A DNA stretch of 64,000 bases from Kryptolebias marmoratus (GCF_001649575.2 NC_051434.1:14457850-14521849), one strand, 5' to 3'; shown: positions 10,335-23,580, counted from the stretch's first letter. Notes: generated from the sequence alone by a model not told the origin. Numbers and translations: made by a program.

Positions 10335-13300
10335 CACACAAGTCTCGGCAAGTGCAATATATTTATGTTGGTGTGATGTTTTGTGGGAAAGAATCGTGGG
10401 TGGTGCTTTGATATTACACTATGTTCAGGCATATATATTTAATATCAGTTTATGTTTTTATACATTTTGCCAGTGTTAAATTTCACAAGCTGGCAAAGAA
10501 GGCAGTGGCATCTTGATACCATATCTACAGCCAGGCAAAAACTCAAGTAACAAATAAATAAATTTAGCAAAATCAGCAAATTTAGGAAAATGTTGCCTCA
10601 AATGTTTTTTTTTACTGAGGAAAACTAAGATTTCTTTAAAAATGCCTTCCAATGTGGATATTTTCAAAACTGTTTCTGCTGGATCCATGTAGACCTGACT
10701 TTTGAAAAACAATGACATAAATCTATTGTGTGCATGCCCCTTTGTGCACAACAAACTACAGAAAGAATGGAGAAATTTTTTACCCATTTTTGTTACATCT
10801 GTCTTTTTTTATATTAATCCTGCGGGCATTGAACTTTGTGTACTAAAATGGTTAGTAACTGAGAGGAAATACAAGTGACTCTGCAAGCTGTGCACATATA
10901 AAAAAGCTGTGCTTTTTAAAAATTAGCAGCTTGGCCCACCGGTCGCTTGATTACAAGCACTCAGCACTTCAGTGTGACTGCAATGCAAAATTTGTGTATT
11001 TTTTTGTAGTATTGACTCAAGTTTGAGTTGGCAACTAGTCTCCAAAAGTCTCAGCTCAGTGAGTTACTAGTTTTAAGATTATATATATTTTTTATGTTTG
11101 TTGATTTGATGTCTTTAATGTTGACTTTGTTGCCACCTACTTTTGCGGCATGGATAGTTTAGCATTTTGCTTCTAATTCTGGTTCGTAATCTGAACAAAG
11201 GTTTTTTTTTTGTTTTTTTTTAAACAAACAAACAAAAAAATCCTGGATGTTGTATCAGTATATAAAAAAAGGTTGTTTTATTGGGCTTATGTGCTGAGAA
11301 CCACTGAGTTTTGTTGAAACGTGAACAAAAACTCTTGCAAATGAACAGGATTTGTTCATCTTTTTATATATTTTTCAGAAGGAAACCTGCCACATGAGAC
11401 ATGTTCTCTCAAGAGGAAATACTGTGGTGCCAGAGAAGAGCACATGGGAAGCGAGACATGATACAGAATTACAGTTATTTTAAATTACTGTGTTTTTCAC
11501 AGTAACTTGTGGATGAGTGGTTTAGCTGTTTACTCGTGATTGCTTTTGTATTATATACTACCAGTTTAGTACTTACTTGCAGTAAAGCCAGCTATATGGA
11601 AAGATGTGCAGGCAAACAGAAAAATGTATGAAGCAACAACAACATTTCAGGTTTTTCTGTCCTTTTCCTCTTTTCAGTTCTTTTTTTTACCGCATGAATT
11701 ATGGACACAAATTGTTCTTTGTTGTATGATGCTTGGCTATGACTAAGAATATTGCAATACTTTTCTTACTTTGCCATGTCAAAATGACCTCAAGCACAGG
11801 ATAAAAGTTAAAAAAGAAAACAAAAGAAACAAACAGCACGAATGTCTTTATTGTTGTTTCGTTGTCCAAGGCACAAACTAATAGCGAGCACATGCAAAAT
11901 AGACTGAAACATTGTTATTTCTACAAAGCTCTGCATTTCAAGTCCACACAGATTCACCACAAATTGATTTCTTAAGATTTTCCTTTCTTTTTAATGCAAA
12001 AAAATGCTGTTTTTATTTGAAAAAGAGGTGCAAATGTTCAGAAAATGACAGTATTTTCAAAGAGTACAAAGGTGAGCAGGCATGGCCTAAATAACAATAG
12101 GTAATCCAATTATACAAACCTGAAAAGAAAGTGAGTGACAGAAGATTGGATTTCTTGATGACCTGCCTTTTCCTTTTCTGTTTTTACTTCTAAATAATAT
12201 GTTTTTATTTTCTTTTTTCATCACAAAGTCATTAGTAACACTTTACCATCAGATAATATACAGTAGCATCAATAAACCCTATGATTGTTATACAGTTAAT
12301 CAGTATTGATATAACTCTGGAGCAGAGTATCAGTACTGCAATTACAGGCTACCCAAGTTTGTGATTCAACATTTGCTTGTATGACCGTATTTTATTAAAT
12401 GCACTCTCTGGAAGAAGTTGCTTTTTTCTTAACATATTTACAACAATTATTATAGCACAGTACATCTCAAAGGTTGGCTCCATATTGAGATATTTGGACA
12501 CTGTCATAAAATATTGCCATTTAGATGCTTGAAATTTAATGAGAAGTTGTTATTAACCTGTCTATTTATATCTAAGTGCTGAGCATTCGTTTGCTTGTAA
12601 CAATCATTCACTTATTTGGCATTTATTTATTTATTTGCCTCTTTTTCTGCTGCGGCTTATTTTCCTCTCACATTATATCTTTGAACTTAACAACTTGGAA
12701 AATGAATGTTCTCAGCCTTGTTAGGATTCAGGGGCCTGGTGTGCACGCTTTAGTGAGTATGCGCAGTGGTGTTTGCCTTTATGTGTTTGTTTGCAAAGCA
12801 CATTGATGGCGCAACGATGCTTTATGACGCTTCATAAAAATAAATGGTCTCTGTCTGACTTCGGATATAATGGTAAATATGTAAAAGTGCCTCATTTATT
12901 AGTTAGCTTCTGCTCTGCAAGCGGGGGAAGTGGATTTGGTGTATTTAGTATCTGACTGTTGCCCTAAGTAGAAAGGATTATTCTAATGCTCTGTCAGTAG
13001 GAAGGCCTAGCCTAATTCCCTTTTCTATTACTGATATCCATTACAAAAGCTCCCCCAATAAATGCCTAAATTTCAAGTTAGAGACATTTCTCATCCAATC
13101 TTACAATGAGCTTGTCATCACAGGTCAGAGAATGTGGGCAAATTAGAATAACTAGATGTGTTTGGATTTGTATGCAAATACATGAACATGTCCACTGAAT
13201 GTGGATTTTTTTTTACTTAGAAGGAGGATGTTGGTACTCCGTGAGCAGAACCAGGATAGTATGAGGGAGACTATGTAAAATAAAATAAGATAAATAAACA

Positions 13301-13700
13301 ATTTTAGGCTCATGGAAACACACATTTGGAAGGGTCAAAGCAGATATCTTGGTGTTCTTGGTATGAAATGCTCTTGAAGACAAGTAAAGACATGTCAATA
13401 GTTATGAGAGACTAGGGATCCCATTTGTATAATTTGTATAGGCTCAGGTGAGTTCTGATCACACTAAAGTGCTACTAAAAACCCTAATGCTAGATGAGAG
13501 TGGCATCAGATCACACAGTGCCAGCTTACAGAGCTCATTCTGGTTCCTTTCTATTCCTGCAAGTACCACAAAGGGCACCTAAGTATTGGAAGCATAAATA
13601 AATAAAGTACCCAGACGCTGAACAGTGTTTGCTATTATGTCAAAGAATTGTTTCCATGAAAAGAGATGGCACTAGGATTGGTCGTATTTTAAAAAAAATT
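10335..13700. other. Unique AT-rich DNA with a quieter block
   Basis: There is no supported gene. The block at about 12700-13190 has fewer A/T runs and includes ATGCAAATACATGAACATG near 13171. It might be conserved, but no exon or repeat is evident. Mixed T/A runs near 11205-11240 are low-complexity. Confidence 0.3.
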
Positions 13701-13739
13701 GCATCATCATTTCCACTGGAAATGCAAGAATCACATTAA

Positions 13740-13890
13740 CTTGATATTAGCAATATGGCAAATGCAAATGGAGGTGCAACAACCAATTAATCAGACTTCT
13801 GATTAATTATGTTTCAGCTAACGGTGACAAGAGCCAGGTTAGCTGCCCTCCAGACGCAGCATGTGATGCACTCTGATATGCATTTTACAG
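13740..13890. other. Candidate conserved noncoding element
   Basis: Dense homeodomain/POU-like words: ATGCAAATGG, ACCAATTAATCAGAC and its near mirror TCTGATTAATTATG, then a GC-richer tail (CTGCCCTCCAGACGC). Short and free of repeat words. A regulatory role is inference. Confidence 0.3.
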
Positions 13891-13899
13891 TCAAAAGTA

Positions 13900-16050
13900 A
13901 AAATAAAATAAAAAATAGAAAGAAAAAATTATTCCTCCGAATCTCAAGAGTAAAATTTGCATCTACAAAATGTTTAATATGGCTCTGATTCATTAGTTTG
14001 CTGAACCTGACAGGCTACACTTTACTGTGGGCTCTCAGGACAACATCTTCTTTAATGCCAGACATGGAAAAATGTTCATAAAACGGTTTAAACAAGTCAA
14101 CAAGCCCATGGCCCTTTGACCTCATACAGAGAGCAGATCGTCAGCCAGTGTACATTTTTCAGAGTGTTCCATCTTTTTTAGTATGGCCACACCCAGAGCT
14201 TTTACTTTGTAAATCTCAGAACTTTCCATAAAGATGTGGGTATCATCACTGTAATACTTTTTTTAAAAAGCAAATTACATGGCCAAAAACTGACATCTCA
14301 GTAACCAGGAAAATGGCAAATGAGCAATTGTTGATGCCGGATTTAGGTCATATTATCTGTCAGACAGAAACATTGACAACTAACTCAGAGAAGTCAAGGC
14401 AGATTTTCAAGATCCTGATTTTTTTCGTTTTGCTTTCTCACCCTATGAGTTGTATGCTTGTGTTTGTGAAAAATCTTCTGACACTATTTAGATGTACTTC
14501 TTTTAACTCATGTTACGCTACCTAAGCTACTTTAGTTGTACATCTTTCCTTTTCTACATTTCTAAATAAATGCTATCATCTGATGCAGGTTCCCCTTTAA
14601 AAAAGGCCAAATGTGGTAGAAGCTATACGCTCTGACTCTGGCTACATGGATAGGAAGAGTCAACAGTGAAGATGGTAATTAATTATTTCAGATTGTGAAC
14701 ATGTTGTCAAGTATTAGATCACCAGTCATACAATTTTCATCTGATGCAGAAGGTTAAAGCATGATCTGTTGAAGACTTAAAAACAAAACCTACTAAAAAC
14801 AACCACTTAACCAAATGTAGGATTTGTGCATCAAAAAAACAAGATTTTATGTTGAGCCTGATGATTAGCCTGAAACAATCATGAAGAATGTGGCTCCTGA
14901 GAGAATAAGTAAGATATCAGTTCAGACAACATATAAAAATACTAGTTATTGCAGATGTGAGAAAACAAATAAACAGAAGTTAAAGGTTTCTAGACTCTAT
15001 AGGTTCACGTTTCTGGAAGTAGGCTGACTCAGCACATTTTAGGAACATCTCATATCAATTGACAATCTGTCTTTAAGAGAAGTTGCAGAAGACTGTAGAT
15101 TGTTCCCACTGTGGTTAAAAATAATAAAGTTTTATCAACAAAATTGCAGGCCTGTAAGTATTCTTTTAAAACCTGAACAAACTCAGTTGGTCTTGGACAT
15201 AGAACTCTCGGGATAAAAATGACTCTCACTCTGGGCCTGGCTTCCTCCCAAAGCAATAGACCTTTGCTCTTGTGGAAAAGAAAGGCTGAGTAAAATCTGT
15301 ACTGCTATGGTCCACCGGTTACTTAAAAGTAATGAACAACAACAACAAAAAAAAAACATACTTTGTTTCATAAAGTATTTAATGCACATTTTTCTCACTT
15401 AAAAAAAAATAATGAGAGCATTACCTGACAAATAGAACAAATGTAGAACAAAATGTCAGAGCAGACAAAAGCAAACGGTTCTGTAATAGAAAGAAAAAAA
15501 GTCACAGATGGAAACAAAACCTTCAACGTAAAGGTGAGGATTAGCAGATAGAAATGCACTGTGGTTGTAGATTTTGATTTTAGTTATGTTGAAAATGAAA
15601 CTTTGTTATTTAGCCTGAAGCACTGTAAGTAACATATAAGAATTAATGAAGGAAAAGGTTCATGTTCACATTTATGCAATGTGAATAATTTATACCAAAC
15701 ATCATGAAGAGGCAGAAAAGGAATATTTGATTTCTGGAAAATGTATAACGTGCCTATGCTCTTTGTGCTGGATATTTCAAAACAAAGTGGGTGCAACATT
15801 ACACACAGAAACACACACATGCTAGTGTTGTTTGCTAAAACTTTACCACCTAATTATGACTCCTCTGCCCATTTTTAGTCTGAGTCGTATTCTGATTGTT
15901 CTTCTTATTACAAATACAAGCAGAGGACAAAATGAAACCCTAAGCATCACAACATTATGACATACTGTGTCCCAAGATCATCATCCGGTGTGATGGATTC
16001 AATTTTCAAACTGAATGATGTAAATTTATTAGTCCTTTTTTATATAAGGT
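13900..16050. other. Unique AT-rich DNA, nothing recognised
   Basis: No supported exon. A TTCCCCTTTAAA word at 14590 resembles the end of TTAA-flanked elements but no partner end was found. Confidence 0.3.
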
Positions 16051-16310
16051 TTAAAGAAATAAAGTTGAATTCTGATTGGATTGATGAGCTAATGGCTAGT
16101 TTGAGTGTGACAAGACCAAAGTGAATTGCTGCTGTCTTAAAACAGCTCCAGCCTCTCATGTGAATACTATTTTATGAATCTTTGATGTCAATTTCCCATG
16201 ACAGAAATATTTATACGGTCCTTTGCAAATGCAAAACGCAGCAGCAGGTAACTGTCCAACTTCTTCTACAACCTGGGTCGCACTTTTGGCAGTAATGTCA
16301 TAATTTTTGT
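16050..16310 (+). mobile_element. Family A element, left half only
   Basis: GATTGATGAGCTAATGGCTAG and AAGACCAAAGTGAATT, then AAACAGCTCCAGCCTCTCA, match the left arm of the copies at 36087 and 40336. The central region (near 16255-16310) also matches. The right arm is missing. Confidence 0.6.
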
Positions 16311-16869
16311 ACCAGGATAAGTGTGAAACTGGTGGAAGTTTATTGATTCATAAAACAGCAATCAGAGCCATTATAAAATTTTAATGTTGTCCTAGAGTCA
16401 AATTCATGCACAATTAACTGATGTGAGAAAGAGCAATTGTTGCGCACGTGCTTCATGTTTTGTTTTTTGTTTTTGGAGAATTTTGTGTTCACGTACAGGC
16501 CCGGCATAGTTATATAGTATGACAAACAGATCTTTTTTGTTCTTTATAAAAAACCTTTTCAGTGTGAACAATGCTCCTTACTGATATAAAATACCGTAAA
16601 CTTGTCGAATGTAGATAAAAAGTAAAGTATCTTTTGTTTGGGTTTTCATTTGGACAATAGTGAAAATCAAACAATGTTTTAGTTCATATTTTAACAAAGT
16701 TCTAAAGAACTTTATTGAATATTTACGAACCCCAATGTATTCATTTTCTCAGACAAAACTACCATTTCTGAAGGTGCATAATATCTGTGTACACTCATTA
16801 AAATTGATGTTTGAGATTTGTCTATGATGTTAGGCTCAGCCCACCCCTAACTCCTCAGCTCCCCTCCTT

Positions 16870-17170
16870 ACTAATGTATGAACAAATATGATTTATTTAT
16901 TTTCTCCCAGCTCATCCCAGACTCCAATTGTTTCTAAAGTTTCTGCCGGCGTAATTTGCCACCCTTGTTTATCAGCCTGGTTTTGCAACTCCAAACACAA
17001 TGAGACCCAGCCAGGAATGTCGAGCGCTGTCATGGGAGGGTTCAATAAAATATGCAAAACTTACAAAGTGCAGACAATTTCCCTTCCTTTCTCACTACCG
17101 ATCACCCATGCACGCCTTCTCATTTCCCTTTTTATCTCTTCGTAGCTCGCGTTTTCTGTGATGAGCATGT
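16870..17170. other. Candidate conserved noncoding element
   Basis: A GC-richer, repeat-free block containing CCTTGTTTATCAGCC and TTCAATAAAATATGCAAA. A plus-strand open frame (16888-17145) follows a CTCCCAG acceptor-like site, but no donor or domain supports coding. Confidence 0.25.
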
Positions 17171-17203
17171 GTCTGCGTCTGATAGGCAGTGAGCATATGG
17201 AGG

Positions 17204-17365
17204 GTGTGTGTGTGTGCGTGTGTGTGGTCCTGCCAAGCAGCGGAGAAATCACAGATACTGTACCACATTAGAGCAATCAGAGGGAAATTATCGTCCTTAA
17301 GTAGCTTTTGGACATCTGTAAGGCGTGCATTCATATTGTAAATATAACACACACACACACACACA
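17204..17365. repeat. Paired GT and CA microsatellites
   Basis: A (GT)n tract occupies 17204-17227 and a (CA)n tract 17347-17365. They are reverse complements of each other about 120 bases apart and could pair. Confidence 0.85.
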
Positions 17366-17744
17366 GCATACTGGAACACCTGACAGCAGACAGATGGTCT
17401 TCGTACAACCTGTTTTAAACATGCATCTGTATGAGAATAATCATACAAACGAAAATAGCAGCAAACCATCAATTAAATTTTTAATAGCACATGGAGGACT
17501 TTTTCTTTCTTTTTAAAAAAATAAAGAAATTATATAATCCGATGTTTATGTGCAGCCTTTGACATTTAGTCACCTCATGTCCAACTCAGTCTCTGGCACA
17601 TTCAAATAAAAAAAAGGAAAACAATACACTGAATTTAGTAGTAAATTTAAAATAACTGGACATAATTAACCTTGTTTGTGACTTCCTTATCCTGTAGGTA
17701 TAAGTATTTCTGATAATCTTCTCTCATGAAGTTGTTTATGTCAG

Positions 17745-18260
17745 GCATGGTGGGGAAGGAGGCAAACCCAGAATGCAGACTCATTTTAAAAATAAACTAA
17801 TTTTTTGAGTTAAATAAACAAAACAAAAGCTGACGTGGCAGCACAAGAAAACGAAAACCAAAATCCTAAACTCAAGTAGAAACTAAAACTGACAGGACAG
17901 GACAGGACAGGACAGGACAGGACAGGACAGGACAGGACAGGACAGGACAGGACAGGACAGGACAGGACAGGACCAGGAATGAGCAGAGCAGAAACAGAAC
18001 AATGAACCAGCAGTGTGGAAGTGATGACCGGGTTTTTAAACAGAGGAGGTGATTGGAAAGTGGGCACAGGTGAAACAATTAGTAAGACTAGCAGCAGGTG
18101 TAGATGGGCGTGGCAGGAAGGCAAAAGAGTGACTGGGGAGGAGTGGAAAGTGACAAGTACAAAGAACATGAACAAAAAGGAAGACGTGAAAAACAACTAA
18201 AACAGAAAACATGAAGACAAACAAAGACAATAAACTAAAACACAAAAACCTGACAGTTTA
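17745..18260 (+). repeat. Family C dispersed repeat with an internal tandem array
   Basis: The order is AGGCAAACCCAGAATGCAGA, A-rich DNA, a pentanucleotide array, GAACAATGAACCAGCAG, GGGCGTGGCAGGAAGG, and an A-rich tail ending in CACAAAAACCTGACAG. I recognise this layout as a repeat common in spiny-rayed fish, class unknown to me. The ends show no clear inverted repeat. Confidence 0.5.
17891..17972 (+). repeat. (GACAG)n pentanucleotide array, about 16 units
   Basis: Sixteen uninterrupted 5-base units starting GACAG, with no mismatch until GACCAGG at 17971. It lies inside the dispersed repeat at 17745-18260, whose usual sequence has only one or two GACAG-like units, so the array grew locally. 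Reading frames through it give a meaningless five-residue protein repeat. Confidence 0.95.
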
Positions 18261-18309
18261 ACATTATAAATTATATAAAATTACTTTTATTCCCATTAAG
18301 AAAAATATC

Positions 18310-18681
18310 CTAATAACTCTTCTGAAGACTAAAGAAGGATGTCATAGTTTGACACTGAGTTTAGCATAATGTAATACCAGTTGTGGATAGCTCATTTTAG
18401 AGAAATAGTTTAATTCTGACACAAATAATCACATAATTCATGTTAAAAGCTGTTTAATGTGAAGCAAAGATTTACAAAATAATATTTAAATGAACTACTA
18501 AAAACTTTTTGAGACTAGGGTTTATTCAAAACGGCAATACTTTGACTAGCCATTAGCCTGTCAGTCTCATCCAAATTAAACTATTTTTCCTAAACTAAGG
18601 TTTTTTCAAAGATTAATCTACAAGATATTAAATGTTCATGACCTTTCTGCAGAACCCTAATTCCAAAGATTTGAACTATTA
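18310..18681 (+). mobile_element. Family A element, internally deleted copy
   Basis: The left arm is reduced to GAGAAATAGTTTAATTCTGAC. The right arm has TTGACTAGCCATTAGCCTGTC and an end reading AATTCCAAAGATTTGAACTA. Most of the centre is gone. Confidence 0.55.
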
Positions 18682-18699
18682 GATTGAAACAAAGACACA

Positions 18700-19450
18700 C
18701 AAAAGGAATTACCCTTTTTTTCCGTGTCAGTAAAAGTTCAACTTGTTTGTTTACAGCCAAGAAGCCAATAATAGCATGCAAAGTAAGTTTAAAATTAAAT
18801 TAAAGGGGAAAAAACCCTATGCTAACAGGTTTGTGCTAAGCACAGCTAGCATTGTTACCATAAGAATAAAAAAGAAGACTGTGTAGGATACCTTATGAGA
18901 ACAATATTTTTTGACAGAAAGGAAATAAAAAAATAAACACTTAAGCTAATTCACATTTTCTTTTATTTTTTGGTTTCATACTTGGGTATTCAGTCATGAA
19001 AAAAAAAAAAAAAGCACAACTTTAAACCCCAGGATCAAGTTTGAGGGTTACAGGGGCAGGACACTCTGGAAGGCAAGTAAAAAACTTTTTCTTTGTTTTA
19101 TATTTTTTAAAGACAGAGAAGTTTGGACAGTTCTTCTGAACAGAGACATTGATTTCTTCAATTTTTTTTTTTATTTTTTATTTTTTTTGTAGGTTCAGAG
19201 AGGTTGCAGCTTCCAGGAGTCCAAGAAGTGGAAGAGTCGCAGAGCAGACAAGTAGGTGACTCTTCAGGTAAGCAGGCTGCCTCACTGAATTTAATCCCAA
19301 ACAAGGCAATAGTTCTTCAGAAACAAGCAGGGGAAAAGAAAGAAAGAAAGAAAGGTTCAAGAAGCTGAAACAAACCTTTCAACAAATCTTTGGACTTTTT
19401 TCCACCCCTTTGTAAAGTCTTCTTATGAAAACTTGAGAACAAAGTGAATA
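18700..19450. other. AT-rich DNA with short simple repeats
   Basis: Holds poly(A) near 18999-19013, T-rich DNA at 19158-19190 and a GAAA tract at 19335-19354. No gene or repeat family recognised. Confidence 0.5.
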
Positions 19451-19455
19451 ATTAA

Positions 19456-20146
19456 AAGAGACCTATTATGCTTTCTGGAACAAGTCAGGATAGTTCAGTG
19501 AGCTGTACAAAACATGTTAATCATTCTCAGTCATTGAGATTTCACCTGATCCGTTCTGCCTGTTTTGAGCTCATTTCAGAATGATCGGTTTTAGGGCTAC
19601 ATCACTTTTATGCAAATTAGTTGCTGTTGGCCACGCCCCCCAACTCCGTGTCCATCTCAAAACATAAAAACTCACTGAAGGATTAAACACTGAGGATCTG
19701 ACGAACATTTATATTGTTATTACTTCACAAATGAAATAAATAAATAAATAAGAATAAAATAAGGCCAGGATCATCAGGGTCACTTTAGTCAGACGCCTAC
19801 TCCTCCTCCTCCTAACCGAAAAGCGTCCAGACAACCACCTGGTAAAGCTCAGTTTTATTATTTTTTTCCACCTTTACTTCTCTTTTATTAACATAGTTGT
19901 TAGTTTAGACAAACCTGCCGTGGCTTTTAGAGAGACTTGTTTCTGGGATGGTAAGCTGTTCAAACTACAACTACTTGTTTGGGACTACTCTTTGGCAATA
20001 TGGCGGGGACATTGGCATCAAAAATAAAGTCACGCAGCTCTGTTCTCCGTGACTGGGAGAACATGCATGGACACATGTTCTTTATGGCAGCCGACATCAA
20101 AACATTTTCCTTTTTCAAAAAGTTAACTTTGCATAATAGGTCCCCT
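19456..20146. mobile_element. TTAA-flanked non-autonomous DNA transposon, 691 bp
   Basis: The left end reads AAGAGACCTATTATGCTTT just after TTAA (19452-19455). The right end, as reverse complement, reads AGGGGACCTATTATGCAAA next to TTAA (20147-20150). The matching ends plus TTAA on both sides show a complete insertion. TTAA targets are used by piggyBac and Kolobok transposases. No transposase frame is present, so it must have been moved in trans. A similar element is widespread in fishes. Confidence 0.85.
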
Positions 20147-20150
20147 TTAA

Positions 20151-20805
20151 ATAAATTAAACTAACCAGAGCAATAAAAAAACAAACAAGTGATGCCACTG
20201 GTAATGCACAACACAATGTGTTTTTTACAGTTACACATCTAAATTTCTACAAACTTAAAAATTATTAGAAGATTAAAAACGATAGTTGGTTTGTTCATCC
20301 AGTACCTTAGAATCCAAATTAAATGTTGTATAATTGTAAAACGTTTGACTGTAAATTCATGCCTTTCATTATTTGTCTTAAACTTATGATCAACAGGGAG
20401 GAAGTGCTGAATATCTGAAGCTACGATAAATTAAACTTTTTTTAAACAGAATTGGCTGGAAAGCATCATTGCTTCTCGAAGATTCATCTGACCATCACTA
20501 ACTCAAACAGTTTCCTGGATCGCTGAAAGCTAAACTTTCACCATGTGACACTCAACAGTGCAACAGTGGATGTGTTTCAGCTCAAACTTTATTAGCAGGT
20601 GTCCTATCAGTAAAAATGAGAATCAGCTGTGAATAATTGCCATCTGCTGCCAAAGGACTGTCACCCTCAGCAGGATGCCCTGGGAACTGCTCACATCTAG
20701 TCCTCCACCTGTAGATGGAGGGGGAAAGAGACAGGACAGGAAGTGAAAGAAGGGGAGCCTTGGACAAAATGGAAACCTGATGTACTTACTGTTCCACCCC
20801 TCAAA
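20151..20805. other. Mostly unique DNA
   Basis: No gene seen. The section at 20570-20790, with purine-rich GACAGGACAGGAAGTG, loosely resembles the family C repeats but lacks their landmarks. Confidence 0.3.
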
Positions 20806-20817
20806 GAATAAATAAAT

Positions 20818-20845
<28 letters not shown>
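20806..20845 (+). repeat. (AATA)n microsatellite
   Basis: About ten AATA units with one break at 20821-20825. Confidence 0.95.
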
Positions 20846-20848
<3 letters not shown>

Positions 20849-21521
20849 GAAATAAAGGAATTCTTGTGACTCATGTACCCAGTATTTTCTCTGAACAAAG
20901 TTTGCTGGAAATAATAAAAGTAGGGGTGGAAGTTTGTTTCTTCTAGTATTTCACTATTGTTCTCAGAAAATGACCAGATTTAGTGTTTGTGATTTTCACA
21001 TTACAGTGGAACATATGGATCAACCAAGTAAAAAATAGGTTTAGGGTGAATTTGAATTAAAAATCTGAAATTCGTTTTGTATTGAATGCTCTCTCTGAGC
21101 ACATTGATACTAGAAGGTTGACAAAAGCAAAAAACACAATACAACATTATTTACTTGAATTAGATACAGATAATAAAAAAACTACAGGAGCATGCAAGTC
21201 ATAACAAATACTAATATTGTGATACTGCATTGCTCTGTTGGTGTATTTTTTTTTCCAGATATATTGGTTTGTCAGATCGTTCTTTTTTGTACAAGTTCTT
21301 CTCATCCACTGCCTCCTCCTTTGATGATGTGGCCAAAGATGTCTCACACTACAAGCGACTCTGAGTTATCTGTCAGATCTGTTTTGTTCCACGATTTCAA
21401 ATAACTAAAAGAAAAAGGGTGAAAACAGGGAATAGACCGTGTATCAACCTGTATGTGTGTTGCTTTCCTATCAGATCATCAAAAAGTGTCAGGGTGTGTC
21501 TGTTGGATGCCTGATTCAAGT

Positions 21522-21549
21522 GTGGTGGTGGTGGTGGTGGGGGGGGGGG
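21522..21549 (+). repeat. (TGG)n plus poly(G) tract
   Basis: Six TGG units run into about ten G. Frames here give poly-Trp/Gly or poly-His artefacts on the two strands. Confidence 0.9.
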
Positions 21550-21821
21550 CTCTCTGAGCCCATCCCCTCTTCTCTGCTCCTCATTTCACAGGTGGACGAG
21601 CACATTAGTTCCAGAACTAATACATCGCCATGGATCCCACCTCCCTTGTCTGGAATACACGCCAAACACACCCACATATGTAAACACAGACAAGCACAAA
21701 TGCCCACATACGTGAGCACCATGTCAACTGGAATACAGGCAGTTGGTGAAAAACAGAAGATCCAAACAATACAGAGAAATTGTAACCCTGTGATGGATTA
21801 TTTGTTCTTAAGCCAGATTTA

Positions 21822-21945
21822 GGCCAAATCCCATTTCTGAGTTTTAGCGCCACTCCTACCCCTTAGCCCTTAACTTAAAGTCACATGATGCATGTGTAGC
21901 TTCTCAGTCATCCAGGACATTGTAAATCCAAAATAAGATGAAAAG
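21822..21945 (+). repeat. Old transposon fragments, including a Penelope-like tail
   Basis: GCGCCACTCCTACCCCTTAG at 21847 resembles the end of a fish DNA element. GCTTCTCAGTCATCCAGGAC at 21899 is a word I associate with the flanks of Penelope-like retroelements. Both are short and from memory. Confidence 0.3.
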
Positions 21946-23580
21946 CAAAACAACTGAACTTATATTCTGTAGTTTAAAACCCCATTTGCACTACAAATGA
22001 CCAGATTGTATTTGAACCTTATTTGAAAAGATTTGAGCTATTGCTTTAAATGATCCAACATTTTATTTCAGCTCTGCCTATAATCTACAGATATGTCTCT
22101 TGACATTCCATGCCCCCCCCCTCCCCCCTCATGAATTGTTCCATGTTACTGAGTGCTGCTAGTAGGTCGTCTTTCAGTACAGGGAACCAGCCTAAGGTGA
22201 AATGTTCTATTTGGACATTTATTTGTGCCATCATTTCTGAAAAGTGCCTTGGAAGGGCTGCTGTTTTTATAAATGCTCCATTGTTGTGAGGAAATGTCAA
22301 CAGTAGCGAGGCACGGAGAAGAAAATTAAAGAGAATGACACAACATGAATCGTGTTCACGGATGTTTTGGCTGCAGCTGATTTGTCACCAGATGTTGTCA
22401 TGCTTTGCAATGTACAACTGTGCGAGCAAAACAGTGTGACGTAAACACAGGAATGCATATCATTCCAGGGTGTTCATTTTTATTTCTGCAAAATGCACTA
22501 TGTGCCCCAACTACTTACAGGCTAGTGTTCCATTTTAAAGTGCTGATGTGCATTTATCCTCACAATCATGTTATTAACACCCCTTTAACTAAGTATGAAA
22601 AATACCTCCAACTCTCCATGCTACCTTCACCTTGGGAGCAATTTACAGCATTCCCATCTCAAGTCTATTTGTCTAAGCACCACTGGGTTTTTGTGTTCTG
22701 TATGCAACATTTCATCTTAAATTGTGGTATTATAAAAGATAACTCAACAATCTAACAAAAAAAAAAAAGAAAGAAAGAAAAAACAAAACACTACTACCCA
22801 CAACATCAGCCCACACAATGCACACTCCTATCTGGACAACCTTGACTAGTTGTATAAAAAAAAAATGTGCGGAGTACTTTGTTTTTTTTCTTTTCTCTGT
22901 AGGTTCGAGCCGAGCCAAAAAACAACAACAACAAAAAAAAGTCAAAGCTTTATTGTTTCTCTTTAGTAAATCTGTTTACTTATCCAGAGTTTTTGTGTAA
23001 AGTGTGTGAAATATCTTTTTGTCTGTCTAATGCAATTCAAAGACAAAAAAAGTATACAAGATATTTTCTCTTTTTAAGGTTTCTTAATAACAATTTGTAC
23101 TTTGCATGGATTATATTGAAATGGTTTTTTTTCAAATAAATTTTGAACTCATGCTGTTTGAATTCAAGTTAATTTTACTGTTTTCAGTGGGGCTGGCAAG
23201 TTCAAAGGAGGAATGTAAGATATGTGACATTTAACTGGGCATTGCTGAAGTTTTTCAGTAATTAAATATGACATTTTATGTCTTTAATTAGTTGAATCAC
23301 ACTGAATCACATCATTTTCCTTATCACAAAGGACTGCTGCGTCTGGCCACAATGTCTAAGTTGCACTTTGTCCAGTCTAATGATAGTAAGGCATTGTGGT
23401 GTAATTTTTTTCTTTTTTATTTTTTTATTTTTTGCATTTAAAGTGCTTTAAAAAATTGCTTGGGAAAAGGCATAAAAGTGAGACTGACAAAGACACCAAC
23501 AGATGACACTAAAAGTGTCAAGCAAGATAATGTTACAGACGTTTTAAAAAATAAGAGTGCATATCTGCTGGTATCTGCTT
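21946..23580. other. Unique AT-rich DNA with low-complexity tracts
   Basis: Poly(C) at about 22112-22128 and A-rich tracts near 22757-22785. Open frames here show no domain. Confidence 0.4.

Noticed and set aside
14560..14610. TTAA-type element end (TTCCCCTTTAAA)
   Set aside because: No partner inverted end or matching interior could be located.
17810..18245. Minus-strand frames with a repeated Pro-Val-Leu-Ser-Cys motif
   Set aside because: Pure translation of the GACAG pentanucleotide array in a dispersed repeat; not a protein gene.
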